In this document: positions 1 through 9,433 of the stretch, in pieces
Position numbering within the stretch: the first letter of the stretch is position 1
Layout: every line of letters begins with the position of its first letter
DNA from: Terriglobales bacterium
GTDB lineage: Bacteria; Acidobacteriota; Terriglobia; Terriglobales; Acidobacteriaceae
Reading direction: 5' to 3'
DNA: 64,000 bases
Assembly: GCA_035561515.1 (NCBI GenBank)
Contig: DATMXP010000013.1
Span: 62,001 to 126,000, forward strand
Position numbers and translations under genes: made by a program
Notes under the pieces: generated by a model
Seen by the model: the letters and a program-made list of their open reading frames with translations, nothing else
Told to the model about the DNA's origin: nothing
The model's database searches: none

Positions 1-336
1 TTGCGCAAACCCGCTATCGAAGCATTAGGTCCGGTCTTAAGAAAATATGGACAGCTTCTACCGTTACGAGGGGAAGAGGTTTGGCTATTTAACGCAACGA
101 CGGTTCTCGATGCGCTCGATTACGGACAGTCCGAGATCGCATACTACGCCAATGGGGACATCCTTGAGATCGAGAGCCACGTTTTCAAGCGAGACAGGAT
201 AGGAACGACGGAGATTTTCAAGCTTCCGCTGAGGTCGTCGTCCGTTTACGTAACCAATATTTTCGTTGAGCGTGTTCGAAGCGCAGGGCTCCGTGGCGTC
301 TCGTTCAACCCATTGTGGACATCCGGAACCGAATAA
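1..336 (+). CDS. Imm11-family immunity-like protein, C-terminal part (5' partial)
   Basis: The frame is open to the left window edge, so this is the C-terminal 111 residues of a longer protein. The layout fits the Imm11 (DUF1629-like) family. A leucine-proline-leucine stretch leads into a VWLFNATTVLDALD segment, then a beta-rich part with FKLP, then VTNIFVERVRSAGLRGVSF close to the end. Family members are often immunity proteins for contact-dependent or polymorphic toxins, but many are orphans. No toxin gene is visible in the window next to it. The TTG at position 1 is not evidence for a start. Identification is from recalled family pattern only. Confidence 0.65.
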   Translation: MRKPAIEALGPVLRKYGQLLPLRGEEVWLFNATTVLDALDYGQSEIAYYANGDILEIESHVFKRDRIGTTEIFKLPLRSSSVYVTNIFVERVRSAGLRGVSFNPLWTSGTE

Positions 337-582
337 GCGACGCTGGCCATCGCGGCGTTCATGAGTACATTGTCTAACCCAGTCGCCTACCCACGGGCTG
401 CGCCGCGGAAGAGCGGATATGGAGCTAACCCGGCCTCCACGCTATTCGCACACTGCTGCCCTACTTCGTCTTGGGTGAGGTTGAGTAGAGGGGATTGGGT
501 CGCCATTGGTGCCGAAGTTCTGCTCTGGGCTTATATTGGCGATTCGTTAGGAAACTAACGTAAACCCTTGATTCTAAAATTT

Positions 583-669
<87 letters not shown>

Positions 670-921
670 ACTAAGCGGGATGCCAACCGGCAGCCCAAAC
701 ATTAATTCTACTAGCTGTATTGCTGCTGTCAAACTTCGTGCATCGGCGCTTTCATTATCTGCCGTTGAACTCAAGGCGAATTCTCCAACCATAACAAGGC
801 AAAAACAGGGCATACAGTCGGCGCTCTGAATCAACTCGGGGAAACCAAGACCGTGCCGAGCATGAAACTGAGCAGAACCGGAATGCGCGTGGGTAGTTCT
901 GCCGGCAGAATGATCTGAGGT
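670..921. other. Intergenic stretch without supported gene
   Basis: This lies between the 5' end of tRNA-Leu and the promoter of the carbohydrate locus. Open frames here overlap the tRNA on either strand and show no family pattern. I see no repeat or RNA gene. Confidence 0.6.
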
Positions 922-950
922 TTGACACTGCTTAAACTCCCATGTTAGAC
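922..950 (+). promoter_or_regulatory. Predicted sigma-70 promoter of the GH88-PL8-GH59 unit
   Basis: TTGACA at 922-927 is followed after 17 bases by TTAGAC at 945-950. The expected start site lies just before the LacI-type operator at 967. The -35 is perfect and the -10 is weak. Confidence 0.55.
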
Positions 951-966
951 ATAACAGGTCGATGCG

Positions 967-982
967 GCGGTAACGTACACGC
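967..982 (+). promoter_or_regulatory. LacI-type operator 1
   Basis: The sequence GCGGTAACGTACACGC is an imperfect palindrome centred on ACGT. The same 16 bases occur at 8063 and 15947, with close variants at 9362, 14671 and 28176 (minus strand). It lies downstream of a predicted promoter and upstream of the GH88 gene, as expected for repression by the LacI-family protein encoded at 14727. Confidence 0.85.
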
Positions 983-1058
983 AAAGATGTGGTGGTGGGT
1001 ACAAGTGAGACGAGAATATCTATCCAGCGGTTTCTATCAGAACGTTCTTTCGAGGCAT

Positions 1059-3605
1059 GTGAAGACAGCTTTGGGCATATGGATGCTTCTGGTTTGTCAC
1101 GTTTCCTGGGCTGAGGACCACACCAAGGTCATTAAGCTCGCGGTATCGAATCCGGGTGCCGTGGCCCGTCCGGCAGCGAACGTAGTGGTCAGAGTGCAGG
1201 ATCTGCGTAAGGTTGCGACAGATTTCAATCTGGGTGCGTTCATCGTGACCGTGTCGGACGCTTCGACTCTGATTGAGGATGCGAAGGCTCCGGTAGCAAC
1301 GGAAGTTCCATCGCAGGCGGACGATCTAGATGGTGACGATCGAGCAGATGAAATCGCCTTCCAGATTCCGCTTCAGCCGGGGCAGACGCGAATCGTCAGT
1401 ATTGCCTACGGTAACCCATACGCATTCAGCCTGATTAAGTCCGCGTACTCCGCGCGAGCGCATACAAAATTCTCGCGACATTATGAGGGGCTGGGCTGGG
1501 AGTCGGACCTCGTTGGATGGCGGCTTTATTTCGATCCGCGCAACGCGATAGACCTCTTCGGAAAGTATCGGAGCGGACTAGTGCTGGACCAGTTCTCGAC
1601 GGATGGATATGACTACCACAGCGAGGCAAAAGCCGGGCGCGACATTTATAAGATTGGGAATTCCCTGGGGATTGGCTCTGTCGGGGCGCAGGTAAACGGA
1701 AAGATCGTCAAAGTGGCGGACGTGAAGGCCCGCAACTGGAGAATAGTGGCGGATGGTCCGGTGCGCGCGATTGCGGAAATGACTTACACGGGTTGGCGAG
1801 TCGCGGGCCGCACGGTTGATCTAACGAGCAAGGTTACGATCTGGGCGGGTGAACGCGGCTTTGAACATGAAATCGTCGCAAAGAATGCCGACGGCCTGGA
1901 ACTGGTGACCGGACTACCAAGAAAGCCTGAGGCGCAACTCACTGAACTGAAATCGCAGCCGAGCGTCCGAATGCTGGCGACTTGGGGAACTCAGGTTCTG
2001 CGTCCGGGTGCAACTGCAACAGAAGCTCTGCCGGGCCAGAATCTTGGCTTGTTGATTGCGCTCGAATCTGAGCGTGGTGGCGCGGCTGATACCACTGCCG
2101 ATGATCATCTCGTTCCCCTAAAACTTCAGCAGGGCGTTGCCCGATGGTATGTCGCTGCGGCTTGGGATCACGAGAACTCCGAGCCGATTTTGGTGACCGC
2201 GACGAAGCCCGCTGACAAGTACGGAAATGGCACACGTGTGCTTCCCGGCATGCAGATTGCGTCGCTGACTGCCTTTCAGTCTTATGCGGAAGCCGTTGCC
2301 GACGTGATCGCTAAACCAACGAAGGTGGACCTCCTCACGAGTTCTGCCGCTGTCCAATCAGCACCACCGGACACACTTGTTCCTTCCGAACATAAAACCT
2401 GGTCGCAGGCAATCAATCTCATGCGCACTGCGGTTGATCGCAACGCGATGAAGTTTGAACCGACTCTTTCTCAGACTCCATTCAAGCAGTTTGGAGAAGG
2501 TACGGGGTTCTTTGAACTGGGCGATGGCAACACGGGTGAATGGGCTCCCACAGCTTCGAAAGGACTCAACTGGACGGCCGGTTTTTGGACAGGTGAGCTA
2601 TGGAAGCTGTACGAGCGAACGAGAGACGAAAAATATCGCCGCTGGGCTGAAAAGTGGGGTGCCGCATTTCTGGGCCCCGAGTTGACTGAGCAGCACGATG
2701 TAGGATTCCTCAACTATTACAGTTCGATTTTCGGATACAAGATCACGAAAAACCTAAAGTACAGGGAAGGCGGTTTGAAGGCGGCTGAGCGTCTGAAGCA
2801 ACTCTACAATCCAAGAACCGAACTGGTTGCTGCCTGGGAAGTGGGCGGAGATGACAGCATCATCGACACGATGATGAACATCCAGCTCTTTTGGTGGGCG
2901 GCGAGGGAGACGGGCGATTCAAGTTGGCGTGATCTAGGCCTGAAACACGCTCGCAAAACCGCTCGCTGGATGGTTCGGCCTGATGGTTCGATTGTTCAGT
3001 CAGTCCACTACAATCCCACCGACCGCGATATCGAAATCAAAGACGCCATCGTCAACGGAAAGCCGCTCGTGGTTTCGCCTGGGCAGATTAGCTTTAAACA
3101 CACCCATCAAGGCTTTTCTGCCGATACATCATGGAGTCGCGGCACAGCATGGGGACTCTATGGTTTCTCGGTTGCGTATGAAGAGACGAAGGATCCTGAA
3201 CTGAGAGCAACGGCGGAAAGAATTGCAGACTTCATTCTATCGCGACTTCCCGAAGACGGCGTTCCCTGGTACGACTTCATGGACGAGGGTGTTCACTTCC
3301 GAACGAGGGATACCAGTGCAGCAGCCTTAATCGCTGGAGGTCTGTTGCGTCTGTCCAGAGTCGAACCCGATGAAACTCGTGCTGTGCGGTATCGAAAGGA
3401 ATGCGAGCGCATCACGCAATCGATAATCGACCGCTATCTGACGCCGGTCGGAAGTCATGACTCGACACCGCCGGGAGTTCTGCGACATGGATCCGCGTGG
3501 CGTCCAAATGATGGCATGCTCATCTACGGCGATTATTACCTGTTGGAGGCACTGCTGGAACTGGATTCCGAGCAGGCGAAGCAACAAGGCGCATCGCGGA
3601 AGTAA
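1059..3605 (+). CDS. Exported DUF4861-GH88 unsaturated uronyl hydrolase
   Basis: Two domains are visible. The N-terminal half (about residues 25-420) resembles DUF4861. The C-terminal half is an (alpha/alpha)6 GH88 domain, which removes the 4,5-unsaturated uronic acid that polysaccharide lyases leave on oligosaccharides. GH88 motifs are WTAGFWTGELW, HDVGF (Asp about 547), DTMMN (Asp about 603), a DTSWSRGTAWGLYGF block and RDTSAAAL. The two Asp residues match the catalytic pair of the family. The frame is open from 942, but an operator sits at 967-982. I therefore prefer GTG 1059, which opens a signal peptide (MKTALGIWMLLVCHVSWA); ATG 987 is the alternative. The PL8 gene follows after 79 bases, a sensible lyase-hydrolase pair. 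The DUF4861 role is unknown to me. Confidence 0.85.
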   Translation: MKTALGIWMLLVCHVSWAEDHTKVIKLAVSNPGAVARPAANVVVRVQDLRKVATDFNLGAFIVTVSDASTLIEDAKAPVATEVPSQADDLDGDDRADEIAFQIPLQPGQTRIVSIAYGNPYAFSLIKSAYSARAHTKFSRHYEGLGWESDLVGWRLYFDPRNAIDLFGKYRSGLVLDQFSTDGYDYHSEAKAGRDIYKIGNSLGIGSVGAQVNGKIVKVADVKARNWRIVADGPVRAIAEMTYTGWRVAGRTVDLTSKVTIWAGERGFEHEIVAKNADGLELVTGLPRKPEAQLTELKSQPSVRMLATWGTQVLRPGATATEALPGQNLGLLIALESERGGAADTTADDHLVPLKLQQGVARWYVAAAWDHENSEPILVTATKPADKYGNGTRVLPGMQIASLTAFQSYAEAVADVIAKPTKVDLLTSSAAVQSAPPDTLVPSEHKTWSQAINLMRTAVDRNAMKFEPTLSQTPFKQFGEGTGFFELGDGNTGEWAPTASKGLNWTAGFWTGELWKLYERTRDEKYRRWAEKWGAAFLGPELTEQHDVGFLNYYSSIFGYKITKNLKYREGGLKAAERLKQLYNPRTELVAAWEVGGDDSIIDTMMNIQLFWWAARETGDSSWRDLGLKHARKTARWMVRPDGSIVQSVHYNPTDRDIEIKDAIVNGKPLVVSPGQISFKHTHQGFSADTSWSRGTAWGLYGFSVAYEETKDPELRATAERIADFILSRLPEDGVPWYDFMDEGVHFRTRDTSAAALIAGGLLRLSRVEPDETRAVRYRKECERITQSIIDRYLTPVGSHDSTPPGVLRHGSAWRPNDGMLIYGDYYLLEALLELDSEQAKQQGASRK

Positions 3606-3684
3606 AGCTATTTGCGCAACCGGCTTCCGAGAGGCAAAACATCCTTTCCTGCTGGAACGAGTGCAACGAACTGTAAGGATTGAG

Positions 3685-5859
3685 ATGAAGAAGCTCATTT
3701 CGCTGTTACTGACGCAGTGCCTGTGCTTCGTTTCATTCTTCGTCCCGGCCACAACGACTGCTGCGGCATTGCCCGATCTTTCAGGGTCGGCACTCACGCT
3801 TCTCCGCAAGCGGTATGTCAATTCCGTACTACCCGCTGAGCCTGACCAGATAGAGGCACTGAAGAGGCTGAGTGCACGGTATGCGGGAGCACTTCGTGTA
3901 AACGGCAGTTGGTCCGACATTGATTATGGAAAGGCTGAACGATCGGGATGGAGCGTTGCGGATCATCTTAACCGCGCTCTGGTGATGGCGAAGGCGGCAC
4001 GGGTATACCGCAATGCAGGGCGGCCTGATGTCGCGCTGGAAGCGAAGGTAATCCAGAGTCTCCAGCATTGGACCGATCACGATTACCGTAATCCCAATTG
4101 GTGGTGGAACGACATCGGCGTGCCGCAGTTGGCCGGGGAAGTCGCATTGCTGATGTTGCCCCAACTACCTCCTGAGCAGGCGTCGAAGGTGGTTGCGATT
4201 ATGAAGCGCAGCAACTGGAGAACGTGGACGGGAGCAAACCTTACCTGGGGTGTCGGAATACAGACTGTTCGCGGCTGTATTGAAGATGATCCGAAGATAG
4301 TAGCCGAAGCTTACCGGCGAATGTACGAGGAGATCAAGGTGGTCAGCCCTGCGGAAGAGGGCATTCAACCGGACTACTCGTTTCACCAGCATGGTGCGCA
4401 ACTGTACAGCGGAGGGTACGGCCTGGCGTATGCAAATGAGGTCGGCCGCTTCATCGCGTTCGCGTGGGGGACACCGTTCCAGATCTCTGCGGAAAAAATG
4501 GCCATCTACAGTGCCTACGTCCTTGATGGCATTCAGTGGATGGTGCGGGGCAACATCATCGATTACAGCACAGTCGGCCGAGAGATTACGCGGCAAGGAA
4601 AGGTAGTTGCATCGGCTGATTGGACAAGGGGTCCGATCTCACCGGTTGGTGCGGCTTATGGCCTGGAGAACGTTCTGCTTCTGATGGGAGCGCAGCCGAC
4701 ACCACGGCAGAGCGAGTTCCAGTCTTTTGCCGCTCGCATCCGGAGCCAAGCCGCTGCACCAGAATTTCATGGCAACAAGCAATTCTGGTCCTCTGACTTC
4801 ATGACGCATCGGAGGACGGCGTTCTATACCTCCGTGAAAATGCTTTCGTCTCGAATGCAGAATGGAGAACTGGTCAACGGAGAAGGAAAGAGGTCTCAGC
4901 ATTTATCCGATGGAGTCAATTTTCTGTACCGCTCCGGACATGAATACAAAGACATCTTCCCAGTGTGGGATTGGACCAAGCTCCCCGGAACCACGGCAAT
5001 TCAGGGCACGCTGGAGACCGGTGAAGAAAGCGCCATTAGCACGCGCGGTAAGTATGCGTTCGTTGGTGGCGTCTCCGACGGCAGTTACGGTATGGCCGCC
5101 ATGGAATTCGGACGGGGCAAATTGACGTGGAAGAAATCGTGGTTCTTCTTCGATGACGGCTTTCTGTGTCTAGGCACCGCGATCAGGCTGGAGGGTGACG
5201 CTGAGCATAGTGTTGCAACTGACGTAAATCAAACTCGTCTTGCAGGCGATGTGCTCACGAGCGAGTCGGAACATGCCGTGCCAGCAGGAATCCACTCGTA
5301 TGGCACCAGTGAAGTTGATTGGGTCCACCACGACGATGTCGGCTACGTGTTTGGTAAGGGAAGCCGAGTGTCGTTGTCCATCGGCTCGCAAACGGGTCAG
5401 TGGTCAGATATTGGCAGCGGGTCGGAGCGGCCGATCACTTTGCCTGTGTTCAACCTTTGGATCGATCACGGCTACGCACCCGAAGACGGCGCTTATCAGT
5501 ACATTGTGCTTCCTGGAGCATCAGTCAGACAGACTGCGGCACTTGCCCAGAAGCCTGCTATCCATGTGCTTTCGAACAACCGACAAATTCAAGGCGCCTG
5601 GAACGACAGTACCAGGCTGGCGATGCTGGCGTTTTATGAACCAGGCACTCTGCTGACACCGATTGGACAAATCAGTGTCGACCAGGCCTGTCTGCTGATG
5701 GTTAGGAACACTGCGGAAGGTTGGAGCATTACGGCAGCGAATCCGGAGAATAAGCGGCTGATGGTCAAAGTCCAGATCGACAGTACCGTGCGAACAATAG
5801 AGTTACCGGACGGAGATCTCGCTGGATCAAGCGTCACCGCATTACTGCGGAGGAACTAA
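3685..5859 (+). CDS. Exported polysaccharide lyase family 8
   Basis: PL8 enzymes cleave uronic-acid-containing polysaccharides (hyaluronan, chondroitin, xanthan) by beta-elimination. The start is ATG 3685, 5 bases after AAGGA and opening a signal peptide ending in TTTAAA. An upstream extension of the frame overlaps the GH88 gene and is not needed. The predicted protein has 724 residues. The catalytic set of the family is visible: Asn185 (GANLTWG), His236 (HQHG), Tyr245 (SGGYG), Arg299 (VGREITR) and a later NGEG segment. Spacing matches chondroitin AC lyase (Asn183, His233, Tyr242, Arg296). The C-terminal half is beta-rich, as in the family. Product disaccharides with unsaturated uronic acid would be substrates for the GH88 protein encoded just upstream. 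The true substrate cannot be read from sequence. Confidence 0.88.
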   Translation: MKKLISLLLTQCLCFVSFFVPATTTAAALPDLSGSALTLLRKRYVNSVLPAEPDQIEALKRLSARYAGALRVNGSWSDIDYGKAERSGWSVADHLNRALVMAKAARVYRNAGRPDVALEAKVIQSLQHWTDHDYRNPNWWWNDIGVPQLAGEVALLMLPQLPPEQASKVVAIMKRSNWRTWTGANLTWGVGIQTVRGCIEDDPKIVAEAYRRMYEEIKVVSPAEEGIQPDYSFHQHGAQLYSGGYGLAYANEVGRFIAFAWGTPFQISAEKMAIYSAYVLDGIQWMVRGNIIDYSTVGREITRQGKVVASADWTRGPISPVGAAYGLENVLLLMGAQPTPRQSEFQSFAARIRSQAAAPEFHGNKQFWSSDFMTHRRTAFYTSVKMLSSRMQNGELVNGEGKRSQHLSDGVNFLYRSGHEYKDIFPVWDWTKLPGTTAIQGTLETGEESAISTRGKYAFVGGVSDGSYGMAAMEFGRGKLTWKKSWFFFDDGFLCLGTAIRLEGDAEHSVATDVNQTRLAGDVLTSESEHAVPAGIHSYGTSEVDWVHHDDVGYVFGKGSRVSLSIGSQTGQWSDIGSGSERPITLPVFNLWIDHGYAPEDGAYQYIVLPGASVRQTAALAQKPAIHVLSNNRQIQGAWNDSTRLAMLAFYEPGTLLTPIGQISVDQACLLMVRNTAEGWSITAANPENKRLMVKVQIDSTVRTIELPDGDLAGSSVTALLRRN

Positions 5860-5986
5860 ATCTGTATGCCAACAAGTCTCGATTTCTCGCATCGTTTACT
5901 TCCTGGGTGAAGTCACTTCGGAATGGCGAATGATGACACTACGTCGTTTGGGCTCAAGTTCTTACGGTTATCGGGTGAATTGATAC

Positions 5987-7951
5987 ATGCAATACCTCAA
6001 TCGAATTCTCAGCTCGGCGGTCATCGCGCTTCTCTCTGCAGCCGCATACGCACAAACACCGGTTACGACGATCGAGATCGACGCCAAGGCGAATGGGCGA
6101 ACTTACGAAGGCATTGGAGCGATCAGCGCTGGGGCGTCGTCGCGGTTGCTGATTGACTATCCGGAGCCGTATCGAAGCCAGATCCTCGACTATCTCTTTA
6201 AGCCGAATTACGGTGCGTCGTTGCAGCACCTGAAGGTGGAGATCGGCGGCGATACGAATTCCACGGATGGTTCGGAGCCGAGCCACATGCATACTCGCGA
6301 TGACCTGAACTTCGAACGCGGATATGAGTGGTGGCTGATGGCCGAAGCAAAGAAGAGAAACCCGAAGATCATGCTGGATTCACTCGCATGGGGTGCACCG
6401 GGATGGATCGGCAACGGGGAATACTGGTCACAGGACATGGCCGACTACGTAGCGAAGTGGATCGAAGGAGCGAAGTCCAAGTACGGCCTCCATATTGACT
6501 ACACGGGAACATGGAATGAAACCTGGACACAGGATTCCAAAGAGCACGACTGGATCAAGTTGCTGCGAAAGACATTGGATGCAAGGGGCCTAAGTACGAA
6601 GATTGTCGCGCCTGATCCACATGCAAGTTTGCGAGAAAAGATGTGGAATTTTATCAAGTACTTGCAGGCAGACCCGGCACTTGCGTCTGCGGTGTACGCG
6701 GTTGGTATTCATTATCCGTTCGCGGTGCCTGAAAAGGGGCAGCCGTCCTGGGCGCGTGAGAGCGGGTACCGGCTCTGGGCAAGCGAAGACTCACGAAATA
6801 GCGGTGATTGGAAGGGTGCTGTCGCGCTAGTACGCAAATACAACTTCGCCTACATTGAGGGGCGAATGACGAAGACCGAGATATGGAGTCCAGTCAGCTG
6901 TTACTACGATATCCTCGCGGCGCCCAATTCCGGCTTGATGAAAGCCAACACGCCGTGGTCCGGTCACTACGAGGTGCAGCCTTCGATCTGGGCGACCGCG
7001 CACATGACTCAATTTGCCCAGCCAGGCTGGAAGTATCTGGATAACGCCTGCGGCTATTTAAAGGGGAAGGGTAGCTTCGTCACATTGGTTGATTCCAACG
7101 AACGGCACTATAGCGTGGTCCTGGAAACAGGCGGCGCCGTTACGACGCAAGTTCTGAAATTGAATCTTGATGATCGGCTGCCGGCGGGCAAAGTCCACGT
7201 GTGGCGCTCGAATGCGAGCGGCGCTTTTGTAAAACTGGCCGACGTTCTGCCGCAGAACGGCATCGCAGAAATCCGCCTAGAACCCGATTCGATGTATTCG
7301 TTCACGACGACCGATGGTCAGTCGAAGGGGACTGCTGTCCCTCCGGTGCCCTCAGCTTTCCCGTTTCCCTACGCCGATGATTTCGAGAAGTACCGGGTAG
7401 GGGGAACTCCGAAGTATCTTTCCGATCTGAACGGTACTTTTGAAGTTGCTCGTTGCGGCCAGCGCAAGGGACAGTGCCTGCGTCAGGTGATTGATAAAAA
7501 GCCGATCGTATGGTGGGGAATTGAGCCTGATCCCTACACCATCGTGGGTGATGCCCAGGGGCGTGACTATGAAGTGAGTTCCGACGTTCTCCTCGAAGGC
7601 ACAGGTGAAGCTACACTCCTGGGCAGGATTGACTCGGGAGATGTGTTTCAGGATATGGACGGCAAGCCGCGCTGGCCAAGCGCTTATGTTTTCTCAATCG
7701 ATCAGAGCGGCATGTGGAAGCTCCATTCTGCGCAGTACAAGAAGCCCTCAGTGAAACTGGCAGCCGGAAAGGTCGAATGGAATCCGCACACATGGCATAC
7801 GATACGACTAATCCTCAAAGGGACAATGATTCGGGCAGTGGTAGACGGAGTTACCGTAGGTGCCGCTAACGATTCTTCTCACAAGTCTGGGATGGCCGGT
7901 ATCGGTACCGGCTGGAATGTGGTGCAGTTCGACAACATAGCGATTCGGTAA
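5987..7951 (+). CDS. Exported GH59 galactosidase-like protein 1
   Basis: This is a glycoside hydrolase of family 59 (galactocerebrosidase/beta-galactosidase family), 654 residues. A signal peptide (ending AAAYAQ) leads into the GIGAISAGASSRLL strand and a TIM barrel. The acid/base Glu178 lies in GTWNE and the nucleophile Glu267 in LWASEDS. A C-terminal beta-sandwich resembling the lectin-like domain of the family follows from about residue 455. It is very close to the GH59 gene at 23021; the first 100 mature residues are almost identical. It lies 127 bases after the PL8 gene and is probably in the same operon under operator 1. Expected role: release of terminal beta-galactose outside the cytoplasm. 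Substrate is inferred from neighbours. Confidence 0.88.
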   Translation: MQYLNRILSSAVIALLSAAAYAQTPVTTIEIDAKANGRTYEGIGAISAGASSRLLIDYPEPYRSQILDYLFKPNYGASLQHLKVEIGGDTNSTDGSEPSHMHTRDDLNFERGYEWWLMAEAKKRNPKIMLDSLAWGAPGWIGNGEYWSQDMADYVAKWIEGAKSKYGLHIDYTGTWNETWTQDSKEHDWIKLLRKTLDARGLSTKIVAPDPHASLREKMWNFIKYLQADPALASAVYAVGIHYPFAVPEKGQPSWARESGYRLWASEDSRNSGDWKGAVALVRKYNFAYIEGRMTKTEIWSPVSCYYDILAAPNSGLMKANTPWSGHYEVQPSIWATAHMTQFAQPGWKYLDNACGYLKGKGSFVTLVDSNERHYSVVLETGGAVTTQVLKLNLDDRLPAGKVHVWRSNASGAFVKLADVLPQNGIAEIRLEPDSMYSFTTTDGQSKGTAVPPVPSAFPFPYADDFEKYRVGGTPKYLSDLNGTFEVARCGQRKGQCLRQVIDKKPIVWWGIEPDPYTIVGDAQGRDYEVSSDVLLEGTGEATLLGRIDSGDVFQDMDGKPRWPSAYVFSIDQSGMWKLHSAQYKKPSVKLAAGKVEWNPHTWHTIRLILKGTMIRAVVDGVTVGAANDSSHKSGMAGIGTGWNVVQFDNIAIR

Positions 7952-8042
7952 GACCTAGGGATACCTTTCAGCGATTCATTGACAACTTTGACCTAAGCCG
8001 TCGGCTAGACACACCAAAACAGGAGTAGAGCGGAGATTCCTA

Positions 8043-8078
8043 TTGACGTTGTTTGCCGGTTAGCGGTAACGTACACGC
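8043..8078 (+). promoter_or_regulatory. galK promoter with LacI-type operator 2
   Basis: TTGACG at 8043-8048 is followed after 18 bases by TAACGT at 8067-8072. The operator GCGGTAACGTACACGC occupies 8063-8078 and thus covers the -10 region. It is identical to operators 1 and 5. The galactokinase start follows 28 bases downstream. Confidence 0.75.
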
Positions 8079-8106
8079 TTCCACAAGGGCCGTGGGAAAT
8101 CAGAGT

Positions 8107-9330
8107 ATGAACAAACAAGCGAAAAAAGCTTCGGCACAAGAAATCACTCGGACCTTTCGGGAACGATTCAGCTCAACTCCGGAAGTCTTTCGTGCTCCGG
8201 GCCGAGTGAACCTGATCGGCGAACACACTGACTACAACGACGGGTTTGTGATGCCGGTAGCAATCGATCTCTATACCTACGCCGCCATCGGTCCCAGAAA
8301 AGATCGCAAGCTTTGTGTGTACTCGGCAAATTTCGACGAAGCAAGAGTCTGGAATCTCGATGCACTTCCTGGTGGGCGGAGCGGTCACTGGAGTGACTAC
8401 ATCTGCGGAGTTACCGCTTTGCTCGAAGCGCAGCATCGCCTCAGGGGTGCGAACCTGGTGGTTAGCAGCCAAGTGCCAATAGGATCGGGACTGAGTTCAT
8501 CCGCCGCTCTAGAGGTAGCCGCTGCGCTCGCACTGCTCTTCTGTTCCGGCTTGCGGCGGGAGCGCCTGGAGATCGCGAAACTCTGCCAGCGCGCGGAGAA
8601 CGAGTACACAGGAACGCGCTGTGGGATTATGGATCAGTTTGTTTCCTGCTTTGGCAGAGCGAATCACGCTGTCATGCTTGATTGCCGCGACTTCTCCTAC
8701 CAATTGCTCGGAATCGACCGCCAGATGCGGATTGTCGTCTGCAACACCAAGGTCAAGCACGAGCTTGCATCCGGACAGTACAACCTGCGTCGGGCTGATT
8801 GCGAGAACAGCGTGCATCGCCTGCAGGAGTGGCTACCGCAAATTAAGAGTCTTCGCGATGTTCGGCTGGGAGATCTTGAGCGCTACGGAAGAGCACTATC
8901 CGATCAAGAGTTCCGGCGATCACGGCACGTGATCACGGAGAACGTTCGCGTGCAAGTTGCAGCTCACGCTGCGCAACTCGGCGACATGAAACGGTTTGGC
9001 GAACTCATGTGGGAATCACACAAGAGTCTTCGCGACGACTACGAGGTGAGTTGCAGGGAACTTGACGTTCTGGTGGAGATCGCAGCCGGTATTGAAGGCG
9101 TCTATGGCGCCCGCATGACCGGAGGAGGATTTGGCGGTTGTACAGTCAACCTGGTGCGAGCGGAAACGGTAAGCGATTTCAAAGCGAAAGTGGAAAAGCA
9201 GTACCGGGCTGCGACTGGTGTCACGCCCGAGATATATGTCTTTGCTGGCGGGAATGGTGCAGAGAAGCTGGAGATGGCGAGGCCAGGCGAGCCCGCGTCA
9301 TATTTCCAATCGCGAGCAAAAATCCATTGA
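8107..9330 (+). CDS. galK: Galactokinase
   Basis: A cytoplasmic GHMP-family kinase that phosphorylates galactose to galactose-1-phosphate, first step of the Leloir pathway. Family signatures are GRVNLIGEHTDYNDGF near residue 37, PIGSGLSSSAALE (ATP-binding motif 2) and TGGGFGGC (motif 3). Length is 407 residues, normal for GalK. ATG 8107 is chosen because upstream in-frame codons would place the operator inside the gene. It stands alone with its own operator. No galT, galE or mutarotase gene is in the window, so the rest of the pathway must be elsewhere. Its control by the same operator strongly suggests that galactose is the released sugar. Confidence 0.95.
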   Translation: MNKQAKKASAQEITRTFRERFSSTPEVFRAPGRVNLIGEHTDYNDGFVMPVAIDLYTYAAIGPRKDRKLCVYSANFDEARVWNLDALPGGRSGHWSDYICGVTALLEAQHRLRGANLVVSSQVPIGSGLSSSAALEVAAALALLFCSGLRRERLEIAKLCQRAENEYTGTRCGIMDQFVSCFGRANHAVMLDCRDFSYQLLGIDRQMRIVVCNTKVKHELASGQYNLRRADCENSVHRLQEWLPQIKSLRDVRLGDLERYGRALSDQEFRRSRHVITENVRVQVAAHAAQLGDMKRFGELMWESHKSLRDDYEVSCRELDVLVEIAAGIEGVYGARMTGGGFGGCTVNLVRAETVSDFKAKVEKQYRAATGVTPEIYVFAGGNGAEKLEMARPGEPASYFQSRAKIH

Positions 9331-9377
9331 CATGGTCCTTGGAACGATGATACAAGCTGTTGCGGTAACGTTAACGC
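9327..9377 (+). promoter_or_regulatory. TonB-receptor promoter with LacI-type operator 3
   Basis: TTGACA at 9327-9332 overlaps the galK stop codon. A -10 such as GATACA (9349-9354) follows after 16 bases. The operator variant GCGGTAACGTTAACGC at 9362-9377 lies at the expected transcription start. Confidence 0.75.
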
Positions 9378-9433
9378 GACGGCCCTAAATTCACAGATCT
9401 GGGCGATGTAGAACGACACAAGGAGTCGGCTAG

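Noticed and set aside
942..1058. N-terminal extension of the GH88 protein to 942
   Set aside because: It would include the LacI operator and hide the signal peptide, which begins at GTG 1059.
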